This document shows, in pieces, positions 13,601 through 23,861 of a stretch of 64,000 nt of DNA. Made by a program: the position numbers and the translations under genes. The stretch covers positions 2,784,501 to 2,848,500 of the forward strand of contig NC_041786.1 of assembly GCF_900090045.1 (NCBI RefSeq). The letters run 5' to 3'. Positions within the stretch are counted from its first letter, which is position 1; each line of letters begins with the position of its first letter. This stretch comes from Plasmodium malariae (Eukaryota > Apicomplexa > Aconoidasida > Haemosporida > Plasmodiidae). Below the pieces are notes generated by a model, which worked only from the letters and a program-made list of their open reading frames with translations, was not told the origin of the DNA and ran no database searches.

Positions 13601-14646
13601 CGTATAATATATAATATTATGAATATATTTTTTTTGTACGCCTTAAAATGAAAAAAAAATATTTACAAAATTTACATCTTTTTAAAGGGAAAAAGAAAAT
13701 TCATATAAAATAAATATGATTTATTTTAATGTATATAAATGTACATTGCGTAAGTACATGTATACGTACATATATGCAATTACTAATATTTATTTATTGG
13801 AACTTTTGTGAATTGGGGTATTTCTGTATTTCTGTATTTGCATATTTATTCATGTAAGCATATGCATATTTGTTTTTATGCGTACCAACCACTACAAATT
13901 CAAAATAGTTTGTTTTTTATATAAGAGCAAAGCAAAAATAAACACAAGTTTAATATTTTCCCCTTCACAATATACATATACAGTTATGTTATGAACGTAA
14001 TATCGTATAATACACACGTAAAATAGTTATCAACTTTTCAGTAAAAACAATTGAATTTTATAAATTATGTAGTTTTAAACAATCAATAGAAAAAATGTTG
14101 AAGGAATATTTAATTCTGAAAGAATAAAAAGAAAAGCATATGAGATACTTTTTGTAAGGTAACAAAAGAATTCTTCTTTAGCTTTTTTTTTTTTTTTTCA
14201 ATTTTAGAGATATATTTAAAAGCAGGAAAAAAAAAAAGATTATAAAAGTACTCTATCCATTTACATATTTTGCGTACTGAGTCTCGCGGAAGTTCGAACA
14301 AATATATAACGTACACATATATATATAAATATGTATATACATATATGTACAGGTATGTATACACGTATGTATATATATAAGTCGTAGTACTACTGAGTAC
14401 CTTTTTTTTTTTTTTTAAAAGAACAATTAAATGAAGGTTTAAAACGAAAAAAACAAATTGAAGTAACTTGTATATTTTGTAAAGAAAAAATGATTATATA
14501 AGAAAAATGTACCATTTCGGAAAACCCTGTATTAACCATTTTGTTGTAAGCTGTAGTATTTTATAGCAAAAATATTTATCAGTATTAATCGCTCATTAGT
14601 CGTGAATCCTTATAAAATACCCCTCATTTTGTACTTTTGTACATAC

Positions 14647-14690
<44 letters not shown>

Positions 14691-15270
14691 CCATATATGT
14701 AATATAAACTTATTTTGACGGTGAACAAAAAAGAAACTTGGGAATATTCTCCATTCCATTTTATTTTATGCATTTTATTCATTTACTTTATTCATTTACT
14801 TTATTCATTTACTTTATTTTTTCATGATTACTATAAAATAGAAATCAAAAAGTAATTACATCGCCCATTTATGAAACAAGAGAATAAATGTTATGCCATT
14901 CATTCTGAGTTGTAATATATTATTATGCTAAATATATGAAACCATTTGTGTTCAAGTTTTAATATAAAGTACCGTTTTGTACCTGAACTTTTCTTTTTTT
15001 TATATAGAGAAAATGTACAGTTAGAGAACAGAAAAAAAAAAAAAAAAAAAAAATGTAACATGAGAATTAAATCTGTCCAAATCATTTGTCTCGCTACATG
15101 TACACCTTTTAAAAGTACCATATATATACATATACGTACATTTTTTTATTGTATTTTATTTTTTTTTTTTTGTGTAATCTTTAATGTAAAACGAGCTAAA
15201 TGTAATATAGTGTAAATTGTTTAAAAATATGCATCATCATTATAAACGCAATAAACATGTATATAGAGTA
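12277..15270. other. intergenic region upstream of the nucleoporin
   Basis: Long A+T-rich spacer holding the promoter and 5' leader of the nucleoporin. Visible elements are the 18-bp tandem array described separately, (TA)n at about 13546-13596 and 14652-14686, and several A/T homopolymers. A minus-strand open frame around 14110-14364 has one non-simple stretch (ELPRDSVRKICKWIEYFYN) but no clear start or splice context, so it is not called as a gene. Confidence 0.5.
12838..12955. repeat. 18-bp tandem repeat
   Basis: About six copies of an 18-base unit (AATTATACATATATAAAT, alternating with ...AAAC), passing into degenerate TACATA/AAATAA repeats to about 13090. It lies in the upstream flank of the nucleoporin. 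Confidence 0.85.
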
Positions 15271-15381
15271 TTACTTAAAAGCACTTTTGTCCACTTCTCC
15301 AGTTTTGAATGGTCCTCCATATAAATAATTAAGATTTCTAATAAATTGAACAAAAAAAGAAATGAAAAAAATTCGAAACAT
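15271..15381 (-). CDS. possible 36-aa membrane micro-protein or terminal exon
   Basis: A minus-strand frame from ATG at 15381-15379 to TAA at 15273-15271 starts MFRIFFISFFVQF and ends YGGPFKTGEVDKSAFK. The hydrophobic start followed by a polar, compositionally balanced tail is unlike the spacer. The stretch TTCATTTC(T)7GTTCAATTTATTAG is also a good splice acceptor, so this may instead be the last exon of a longer gene. An upstream minus frame (15556-15430) starting MFSINSMTNFSDFANEALLF could be the preceding exon, but joining the two in phase reads a different frame of the terminal segment. Function is unknown and existence is uncertain. Confidence 0.25.
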   Translation of the reverse strand: MFRIFFISFFVQFIRNLNYLYGGPFKTGEVDKSAFK

Positions 15382-15821
15382 AGCAATTTAATTGTTTTTT
15401 CCTCTTCTTAAATTTTAAACCGTTTTTTGCAACAATAACAAAAAAAAAAAAAAAATAATCGAAATAATGCAAAGGATGGATATTCTTTTTTATATAGAAA
15501 AGAAGTGCTTCATTGGCGAAGTCAGAAAAATTTGTCATACTGTTTATCGAAAACATTTTTTTTATTTTTTATTATTTTTTTAATTGTAGAACAAATAAAA
15601 AGTATTGTAAGATAAAAAAACGTCTGTGTGTATGAAACAACATTTGCTTACAAAACAGTCTACAAAATATGTAATAATGCGAGGGGTTGTTTTTTTTCAA
15701 ATTTTTCCATTTTTCAAGTGTCATATTTGTTAAAACGCTTTTTTAGAATGCTACAATTAACTCCTTTTGTTGTTCAAAATTGTCGATCAACAATTCACTT
15801 TACACAAAACTCTTAATGGTT

Positions 15822-15859
<38 letters not shown>

Positions 15860-16690
15860 GTAGTATGGTGTATATATAAATTGGCATATTTTTCACTAAA
15901 AAATATTCTCTGTAATAAAGAGAAAAAAAAGAAAAAGAAAAAGAAAAAATAGAATATAAAGGATAAAACAAAAAAAAAAAAAAAAACTTGCTTATTTCTC
16001 AAGAAATTTTCCTTGTGTAATATTTTTATTAATTTCCTGACTGGTGTATTCTGCTAATATGAAAATAATAAAAAATAATTACAGAGACATATATATGCTC
16101 TATTGAAAATATTTTTTCATAACACAAAAAATGTGCAGTTTACAGAACGGTATTTTTTAGGACATTTTTTATGCCTTATACATGATTTAAATTCGATTTT
16201 GTTTTTGCAAAAATCTATCCAAAAATTATTCTCTAATAAATTCGCAGAATGGTGTATTTAGTTTCTTAAATTGTTGTAGGTTCTTAATTTTGTTTGTATT
16301 CCTATTTTTTAATCCAAATATTTTATTTTTATCCTTTATTCCTATCTTTTATCCCAATTTTTTATTTCACATCCTTTTTTTTTTTTTTTTTTTTTCAATT
16401 TGTTGTAGCTATTGGTGAGGTACTCCAATTTGCCTGAACGTTATATTACTAATGGTTGCAAACATATATGAATGTGCACATGTACACGTAATATATTGTA
16501 TTTCTAAGTGCTGTTAAAAGGGGATAAAAAAAAAAAAAAAAAAAAAAAAAAAAGAATACACACATAAGGGTAATAAAGGCGAACAACTCCCACGCTCAAT
16601 ACGCATCTTTATTACTCGCTAATTTTGTTCACTATTATTTCCCCCTAATTATACACACCATTACCACGCAGTAGCACTTACGAATAATCT
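15382..16690. other. intergenic region upstream of PDH E1-beta
   Basis: A+T-rich flank with long A or T homopolymers (for example near 15829-15856, 16377-16395 and 16526-16553). It probably includes the PDH promoter and leader. Apart from the possible exon at 15430-15556 discussed with the micro-ORF, I see no gene. Confidence 0.5.
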
Positions 16691-17920
16691 ATGCAAAGAG
16701 AGGGGAACATGAAAATCAGAGGGATATATTTTTTTCTCCTCGGTTTATGGATTTTTTCGGTGTGTGATTGTAAAAGGGATATAGGGGACTTGTTAAATTT
16801 TATTGGTAGAAAAAAGGCGTTTAGTATGGGAAAAAGAAAAGATACGAAATTTTATATGGAGGGAAATAGAACAAAGGTAGTAATAGGCGAAGAAAAGGAA
16901 TTTGCATTAAATGATGATAATTATATAAGAGAATTGAAAAATGTAAAAGTAAAAAGAAATATAAGCGAAGCTTTACATATGGCTACATATGAAGAGATGA
17001 AGAGAGACAAGAATGTATATGTATTAGGTGAAGATGTCGGGTTATATGGAGGTTCCTATAAAGTTACAAAAAATCTAGCTCATTTTTTTGGTTTTGCAAG
17101 AGTATTAGATACTCCAATATGTGAAAATTCTTTTATGGGTTTAGGTATAGGATCATCTATAAATGGACTAAGACCAATAATTGAAGGAATGAATTTATCC
17201 TTTTTGATATTAGCATTTAATCAAATATCTAATAATGCATGTATGTTGAGATATATGTGTGATGGGCAATTTAATATACCTATTGTTATTAGAGGACCTG
17301 GAGGGGTTGGAAAACAATTGGGACCTGAGCATTCGCAAAGAATAGAATCATATTTAATGAGTATACCAGGAATAAAAATTGTATCTTGTTCTACACCTTT
17401 TAATGCTAGAGGATTATTAAAATCGTCTATTAGAGATAATAACCCTATATTATTTTTAGAGCATGTTTTATTATATAATATAGAGGATGATATTCCTCTT
17501 TTACCATATACATTACCTATTGATAAAGCAGAAGTAGTTAAAACAGGTATACATCTTACTATTTTATGTTATGGTATTACAAGACACATTGCAATGGAAG
17601 CAGCGAAAGAACTAAGTACAATTAACATTGATGTAGAAGTAATAGACTTAATTTCATTAAAGCCTTTTGATATGGAAACTATAGAATATTCTCTTAAAAA
17701 AACAAATAAATGCTTAATTTTGGATGAGTCTGCAGGATTTGGGGGTATAGGAGCTGAATTGTATACACAAATTGTAGAAAAATTTTCTTCCTACTTAAAA
17801 AGAAAACCTGTTCGCCTATGCACCAAAGATGTACCTATTGCTTATTCTAATAAATTTGAAGACGCCTGTATAGTAAAAAAGGAGGATGTGGTATATATGG
17901 CCACCTACATGCATTCCTAA
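16691..17920 (+). CDS. apicoplast pyruvate dehydrogenase E1 component, beta subunit (409 aa)
   Basis: With E1-alpha it decarboxylates pyruvate using thiamine diphosphate, feeding acetyl-CoA to type II fatty acid synthesis. In Plasmodium the PDH complex is in the apicoplast. The single exon encodes a signal peptide (KIRGIYFFLLGLWIFSVCDC), a Lys/Arg/Asn-rich transit region to about residue 90, then the transketolase-like pyrimidine-binding domain (LGEDVGLYGGSYKVTKNL; DTPICENSFMGLGIGSSING; IVIRGPGGVGKQLGPEHSQR) and the C-terminal domain (LDESAGFGGIGAELYTQIVE). Two in-frame starts exist; the ATG at 16709 (M7) gives the cleaner signal peptide. The coding sequence is noticeably less biased than its flanks. 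Downstream lies a pyrimidine repeat. Confidence 0.95.
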   Translation: MQREGNMKIRGIYFFLLGLWIFSVCDCKRDIGDLLNFIGRKKAFSMGKRKDTKFYMEGNRTKVVIGEEKEFALNDDNYIRELKNVKVKRNISEALHMATYEEMKRDKNVYVLGEDVGLYGGSYKVTKNLAHFFGFARVLDTPICENSFMGLGIGSSINGLRPIIEGMNLSFLILAFNQISNNACMLRYMCDGQFNIPIVIRGPGGVGKQLGPEHSQRIESYLMSIPGIKIVSCSTPFNARGLLKSSIRDNNPILFLEHVLLYNIEDDIPLLPYTLPIDKAEVVKTGIHLTILCYGITRHIAMEAAKELSTINIDVEVIDLISLKPFDMETIEYSLKKTNKCLILDESAGFGGIGAELYTQIVEKFSSYLKRKPVRLCTKDVPIAYSNKFEDACIVKKEDVVYMATYMHS

Positions 17921-17977
17921 AAATACAAGGAGGGACGGGGGTATCGTTCGCTATTCCTTTGTTGGAAAGACCTCATA

Positions 17978-18295
17978 TTTCGTCATTTCGTCATTTCGTC
18001 ATTTCTTCGTTTCTTCGTTTCTTCGTTTCTTCAATTCTTCGTTTCTTCGTTTCGTCATTTCTTCGTTTCTTCGTTTCTTCGTTTCTTCGTTTCTTCGTTT
18101 TTTCGTTTCTTCGTTTCTTCGTTTTTTCGTTTTTTCGTTTCTTCGTTTTTTCGTTTCTTCGTTTCTTCGTTTCTTCGTTTTTTCGTTTCTTCGTTTCTTT
18201 GTTTCTTTATTTATTCATTTCTTCATTTCTTTATTTATTCATTTCTTCATTTCATTTTTTTATTATCTTATTTCTTCACTTCTTCATTTCTTCAT
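17978..18295 (+). repeat. octamer pyrimidine array TTTCTTCG
   Basis: Starts about 60 bp after the PDH stop codon. It has dozens of TTTCTTCG units with TTTTTTCG and TTTCATTC variants, decaying into TTTCTTCA/TTTATTCA. All + strand frames read through as Phe/Leu/Ser/Arg repeats, which creates spurious ORFs. It probably falls inside or just past the 3' UTR. Confidence 0.9.
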
Positions 18296-19649
18296 TTTTT
18301 TTTATATACACCCGCCATTTACATATCCGTGTTGTCAAGATGCAGAAACTTATCCGCACATATATGTGTACAAATTTCATGGGCAAACTTAATCTGCCAA
18401 CACATTGAATATTAAAAAATAATCAGTTCATTTTGTAAAAAGAAAAAAAAAAAAAAAAAAGAAAAAGCAATCTGTATTTCTTTTCCTTTTTTTCTTTTTT
18501 TTAATGCTTCTATAACTAATCTATTAATTGAAATTAATTTTGTATTAATGCGAGGATGCGCCTTAAATTAAGTGCTACATAGCAAAAATCGTATAAAGCG
18601 AAAAATAAAGAAATAGTAAAAAAAACAAAAAAAAAAAACGCATATGCTAATTTGATACAATAATGATAAAAGTACATATATGCATGAGCAAAAAGTTAAT
18701 AGAAAAAATTGTTAATTAAAAATATGACAAATTAAATGATGGTTGTACTAAAAAAAAAAAAAAAATATTCACATGAATTGTTTAACTAAATTTCAATACA
18801 TCATTACAAAAAAAAAAAAAAAAAAAAAAAGAGTAAAAATAAAAATAACAAAAAATTATTAAATACATTATTATTTTCGACATAATGCGATAAAGCTTGA
18901 GGAAACGCAATGTAATGTAACAATTGGTTTGAAAAAACGTAAATAATCAAATGAGTCAGAAAAAATGAAACAAAAACAATTTAACCTTTCATCATGCATA
19001 TAATATTTTATTTATCATTATTCAAAGAAATTGACGAAAAACTATAAAAACAGAGAGGAAACGAAGCGAATAAGCTGAAAAAAAAGGTTACATGACAAGC
19101 AACAATCAAAAGAGACAACGAAAATATAATAAAAACAGACGAAAACAAAAAATAAAAAATAAAAACAACACAGCAGCGCGCATAACTATAGAGTTACCTT
19201 TTGTTATGCCACAAACTTAAAGTAGAAAAATATATATTCAAATAAAAGCAATGTTTTATATATGGATTCCAAAAATCATGATGTATGATATTGCACACGA
19301 AATTTTGCGGTTCATTTTTGTTAATTTTTTATTGTGTTATGGTGGTCACTCGGAGTTCTTAAGATACAACTGTCACTCATTTACTACGCAGTTATCACAT
19401 AATTATAACTTATTTACAACTCAATTTCAACGTAATTGTTCATTCACTATAACTGCTGATTTGCTACTGTGCTCTATTCTGTTTTCCTATGTTCTGGACC
19501 TAATTTCGTTCATTTTGCGTAAAACCCGTAATAGCGGCTCGTCTCTCTGAACGCATATACTCGTATACTTATGTGCATACAATTCCAATGATGCTCAGAC
19601 TTGTTCATATTATATTGATCGTTTATGCGGAATAAAAATAATGGGGAAG

Positions 19650-19775
19650 CACACATACATACATACATACATACATACATACATACATACATACATACAT
19701 ACATACATACATACATACATACATACATACATACATACATACATACATACATACATACATACATACATACATACA

Positions 19776-19804
<29 letters not shown>
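19650..19804. repeat. (TACA)n microsatellite
   Basis: About 38 uninterrupted copies of the tetranucleotide CATA/TACA followed by a (TA)n tail, about 70 bp beyond the stop codon of the 7TM gene. It generates His/Ile/Thr/Tyr or Met/Tyr/Val/Cys frames on both strands that are not genes. Confidence 0.97.
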
Positions 19805-19811
<7 letters not shown>

Positions 19812-19874
19812 TATATATATGTATGTACATAAACGTGGGTATTGTTTATCTTTGTCTTCCCCATCCGCAGCCTT

Positions 19875-22800
19875 TCAGATACACTTCTTCTCATAGTGCG
19901 AGTAAATGGGCCAACCAATGGCCATACGCGATAAAAAATTCTGTTCGCTGTATTCTAGCGGATTTAAAATAAAAATTGGAAATTTAAAATCATCAAAGGC
20001 TTTATTTCTCTCCTTGTCACAAATATGATCCATTGGTGCATTCTTGACAATGTATAAAGGTATGATATTAAATGTAATATTATCATAGAGTAGTGAAAAA
20101 TACAATATATCTCCCCTATATCTGAATATATATAATACGGAACACCAAGTGATTAATTCAATTGTATACTCAATTAACGTAATATTTGCAGAAAGAAAAT
20201 TAAAAAAAACTTTTAATACTTGCAAAATCATTTCAAATGAAAAAAAAAGAATGATAAGACATAAATACACTTTGTACATACTAAGCTTGATATGAATAGA
20301 TTGTTCCCACTCACGTAAACCAAAATTACGTACAAAGGATAGTTTTAATTTTAGAAATTTTATGATTGATAATATATTAGTAACAAGCAGAAGGAATAAG
20401 ATCGTATGTAAACATATTAATATTAATGCTTCATTCATAATATTTAGCTGACTGAATGATGTTAATATATAAATAAAACTAATAATAAGGGTAAGATATA
20501 AGCTTTCTCTTTTGTTAAAATTTCCTCTTGTTATCATATATCCTTTACTGATTAGAAGTAGGTTTCCAAAAAATATAGTATTGAACATTGTATTTAATGC
20601 CATATAGCCTAGTATGAAATATTCAACACATCTACTATTTCTATAAGGACACTGCATAATACAAAACATCAATAACATTATATATGATGACAAACGAATA
20701 AGAGATGGAGAAATAAGAAATCTATGTAACGGATTGAATATCTGTCTCCATATATTCTGAACAAGTATTAAATAAACCACATTAATTATTAACCATGCAG
20801 GAATAAAAAATAGTATTAAGGCCCATTTTATTGTATTAAATTTCCTGCAATTTTCTTTGTATATATTATTTGTAGACATCTCGTCAATATATATAGTAAA
20901 TGTATTTCCATCTTTTACATATTTTCTTCTATTATTTAATAATTCCTTTTCTGATTCAGATATAAAACGATATAATATTTCTCCTCCATTCATAAAAATG
21001 TCCCCAGAAAATTGAGAATTTGTATTTACTTCAAATAAATAACTCTTATTATTATAATTTATGAAATAATAGTAATATATACTCTTGTTATTTTGCACAT
21101 CTACATGTCTAAACGAGTTAATATTATTTTTCTCTACAAGGTTATAAATAATGCTATTATTACTGTTACAAACTGGGGGGGTAGCACTATGTATACAGGA
21201 GGAATCTTCAATATTATTTGCACCATGCTCATTATTTTTACAACTGCAGTTCGTACCTACCTCTATTTTACAATTCACATTACTTTGTTCATAAATAAAT
21301 GTATCCTCATACATTTGTTCAGGTGGTATTGCTTTATTTTTGTAAAATAAATTTGTATATACGCTAAATATGGGAAATGTGTAAAAATTTAAAATATGTA
21401 CGCCTTTTAAGTATGTCAGGTAAATGTATTTTCCAACATCATTCCACTTTGTTCTTACGTTCGTGTTTTTGTCATAGGGGGTAGTACTACTACCACTGTT
21501 ACTATTCCTTTCAGCTGATTTACTAAAGTAATTACTATGCATATGATAAAAATACCCTATTTCTTTTGCCTTTTGCACTTCCACATCCAGCCCCGCTTCT
21601 TTTACGCTTTCCACTTGTTTCTCTTTTTCTACTTCTTTTACTTGATCCTTTTTTTCGGTATCATTTCTCCCATTTAGGAACTGCTCTTTTTCCCCTTTTT
21701 TTCTTTCTTCATTTGTAAAGAAATTTTTAATTCTCTCGTTTACATTTTTAAAAAAAATATTGTTTTCAAAGGTATTACCATTTTCAGTTTTACATCTTCT
21801 TAGAAAAGCATTTTTAAAAGGATCAACAAAATCATCATAATAGTTATAGTAACACATGTCCTCTTTTTTCTCTAACTTATTAGTACTTAAGAAATAAATG
21901 TCCATACCATTTTTCAAATACTGTTCCCTATTATAGTACTCATTAATACCCGACTGATAAATAGTATAACCCTGTTTCATATAACTGTGCGTATACAATA
22001 CCCCCTTTAAATGTGCATTATACTCCGCAATGTTTACGGGGTATACCGTCTGTTCCTTAGCAAAACAGTATGAAATAATTACGTAGGTCATTTGTTTTTT
22101 TAAATTGTCGAATATCAAAAGTGCTTTTTTATTAGGGAACACGTGGGATACATCGCTAACTCCTTTTTTTTTATCGTTACTATAATTACTATTATGCTTA
22201 TTACTATTATGCTTATTACTATTATGCTTATTACTATTATTGTTACTATTACTGTTATTGTTACTATTACTGTTATTAATAATATTGTCATTATTAATAT
22301 TATCATTATTAATATTATCATTAATAATACTGTCATTGCTATTAATGCCATTAGTACTGCAGGCATTATCATTATCATTTTGTTTATTATCCCTATTCTT
22401 ATCACTACTTTTATTAGTTTTATTACTGTCCTTATATGGGTAAAATTCCATTTTACATCCCCATTTGCCATAATAATTCTTCAAAAATAGAGACGAAAAT
22501 AGAGACTTCTTTTCTGGATAATAACACACAATATTCTTTCTTTCGCACTTCAAATTTGTCACTTCATTTGATCGTAATTTATATTTTATATATTTCTTCA
22601 TAAAATTTGCAAAATTCGAGTTTCCCTGTACTTTTTTTTTTATGCAGTATATACAAGTCTGTTCCGATAACCTAAGAATTGTTGTCTCACTATCTTGCAC
22701 AAATTCTCCCTCACTTATTTCATAATTATCACTGTCTAAAATTCCATCTACCTTTTTTTTCTTTTTTCTCTTGACGCTTTTCGCTTGATGCACGTGGATG

Positions 22801-23861
22801 TTCCTATAATCGTTACTATGGTTATTACTACTGCCGCTGCTATTACTGTTACTACTACTATTATTATTACCCCTATGTTCAGGGCTAACAGGGGATGACT
22901 TACTGGTTAAACTACAGTTGCATTTCACGTCATGGTTGACGCAAACCTTCTTTTTACAATCGGAAAAATATGTTTCACATTTGTTAATTACATTGTCATT
23001 TCTTCTACTAGTGAGTTTTCTCTTACTCGTTATGATATTTTTCAAACAATGGGATATGTCAAATTCGAATAATTCATATATTTCATAAATTAAAAAGGGG
23101 GAATTTTCATAATACAACGAATTAGCCTCTTCAACTATACTTTTGTTCTTACTACTATGGGATAAAAAAGAATTTTCCATTCCTTTATTTTCTTTGTCTA
23201 TACTCAATTTATCATTGCTATTACTAAGTGTTCTTGACAATAGGATAGGTTTCTGTATGGGACTATAAATATATGTTTTTATTTTGTCAAAAAGATTAAT
23301 ATTATTTGTATTTTTTCTTTCCTCATAGTAGCTAACTGGAAGGTAATTGTCCTTACCATACGTAGCAGCAAAAATATAATTAAAACTACAAATATTACGT
23401 ACACGTTTTACAATGTCTGAAATTGTGGAATATGGTATTATATCTGACAAGCTGGCTAATTTTTCAATATTATTTTCCTTGATTTTTATATCTGGATATT
23501 TTATACCCATATTACTAGCACAGTTGCCAGCATTCAACACTTGATCTTTATATGTTGGTATATAGTAAAAAATCAATTCAAAACTTTTTTTTTTTTTTTT
23601 TCTTTCTTCCTTTTTTTCCCTTTCTGTTTTCCCTTTTTTTATACTATTAAAAAGCTCGACACACCCATTTTCCTTATATACAAAATTTTCATCAAATTGT
23701 AAATTCGAAAACACGTGAGAGCAATCTTTTTCAGTTACTCCAAATGGCAATATATTACTGAACTTAACATTTAACAATGAATTAAAAAATAGGACAAATA
23801 TAGTTTGGTGACAAGTTCGAATATGTTGTAGCAGTAATAATGATAATAATACAACTTTCAT
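19875..23861 (-). CDS. seven-transmembrane protein, GPR180/TMEM145 (GOST-like) type (1,328 aa)
   Basis: Single exon. An N-terminal hydrophobic stretch (MKVVLLSLLLLQHIRTC) could be a signal sequence. A very long luminal/extracellular region with Cys-containing and low-complexity Asn/Lys insertions (repeats SNKHNSNKHNS near 22190-22250, KEVEKEKQVESVKEA near 21600) follows. The last ~330 residues hold seven hydrophobic segments, starting with IKWALILFFIPAWLIINVVY. Between TM3 and TM4 is LLLISKGYMITRG, close to the LLL-x-KGW-x-TRG motif I associate with the GPR180/TMEM145 and related GOST proteins. TM7 is followed by a short tail ending YEKKCI. GOST-type proteins act in Golgi/endosomal trafficking or signalling; the role here is unknown. 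I recall the P. falciparum syntenic gene only as a conserved membrane protein. Confidence 0.85.
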   Translation of the reverse strand: MKVVLLSLLLLQHIRTCHQTIFVLFFNSLLNVKFSNILPFGVTEKDCSHVFSNLQFDENFVYKENGCVELFNSIKKGKTEREKKEERKKKKKSFELIFYYIPTYKDQVLNAGNCASNMGIKYPDIKIKENNIEKLASLSDIIPYSTISDIVKRVRNICSFNYIFAATYGKDNYLPVSYYEERKNTNNINLFDKIKTYIYSPIQKPILLSRTLSNSNDKLSIDKENKGMENSFLSHSSKNKSIVEEANSLYYENSPFLIYEIYELFEFDISHCLKNIITSKRKLTSRRNDNVINKCETYFSDCKKKVCVNHDVKCNCSLTSKSSPVSPEHRGNNNSSSNSNSSGSSNNHSNDYRNIHVHQAKSVKRKKKKKVDGILDSDNYEISEGEFVQDSETTILRLSEQTCIYCIKKKVQGNSNFANFMKKYIKYKLRSNEVTNLKCERKNIVCYYPEKKSLFSSLFLKNYYGKWGCKMEFYPYKDSNKTNKSSDKNRDNKQNDNDNACSTNGINSNDSIINDNINNDNINNDNIINNSNSNNNSNSNNNSNKHNSNKHNSNKHNSNYSNDKKKGVSDVSHVFPNKKALLIFDNLKKQMTYVIISYCFAKEQTVYPVNIAEYNAHLKGVLYTHSYMKQGYTIYQSGINEYYNREQYLKNGMDIYFLSTNKLEKKEDMCYYNYYDDFVDPFKNAFLRRCKTENGNTFENNIFFKNVNERIKNFFTNEERKKGEKEQFLNGRNDTEKKDQVKEVEKEKQVESVKEAGLDVEVQKAKEIGYFYHMHSNYFSKSAERNSNSGSSTTPYDKNTNVRTKWNDVGKYIYLTYLKGVHILNFYTFPIFSVYTNLFYKNKAIPPEQMYEDTFIYEQSNVNCKIEVGTNCSCKNNEHGANNIEDSSCIHSATPPVCNSNNSIIYNLVEKNNINSFRHVDVQNNKSIYYYYFINYNNKSYLFEVNTNSQFSGDIFMNGGEILYRFISESEKELLNNRRKYVKDGNTFTIYIDEMSTNNIYKENCRKFNTIKWALILFFIPAWLIINVVYLILVQNIWRQIFNPLHRFLISPSLIRLSSYIMLLMFCIMQCPYRNSRCVEYFILGYMALNTMFNTIFFGNLLLISKGYMITRGNFNKRESLYLTLIISFIYILTSFSQLNIMNEALILICLHTILFLLLVTNILSIIKFLKLKLSFVRNFGLREWEQSIHIKLSMYKVYLCLIILFFSFEMILQVLKVFFNFLSANITLIEYTIELITWCSVLYIFRYRGDILYFSLLYDNITFNIIPLYIVKNAPMDHICDKERNKAFDDFKFPIFILNPLEYSEQNFLSRMAIGWPIYSHYEKKCI

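Larger units (their letters stand above)
17921..19874. other. convergent 3' region between PDH E1-beta and the 7TM gene
   Basis: Holds the TTTCTTCG array and the TACA array listed separately, several A-tracts, and a 99-codon + frame at 19251-19550 without recognisable features. No supported gene. Confidence 0.55.

Noticed and set aside
14278..14305. tRNA-like GTTCGAAC T-loop near GTCTCGCGGAAGTTCGAAC
   Set aside because: No flanking T-stem, anticodon arm or acceptor stem could be built on either strand.
17886..18408. Two 149-168 aa + strand ORFs rich in RFFVSSFL
   Set aside because: They arise from the TTTCTTCG array, which has no stop codon in any + frame.
19251..19550. 99-aa + strand ORF MFYIWIPKIMMYDIAHE...
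   Set aside because: Composition is somewhat mixed but there is no domain, no splice context, and it lies in a convergent 3' region; not enough support.
19610..19972. Several ORFs of His-Thr-Tyr-Ile or Met-Tyr-Val-Cys repeats on both strands
   Set aside because: They are translations of the (TACA)n microsatellite and have no other content.
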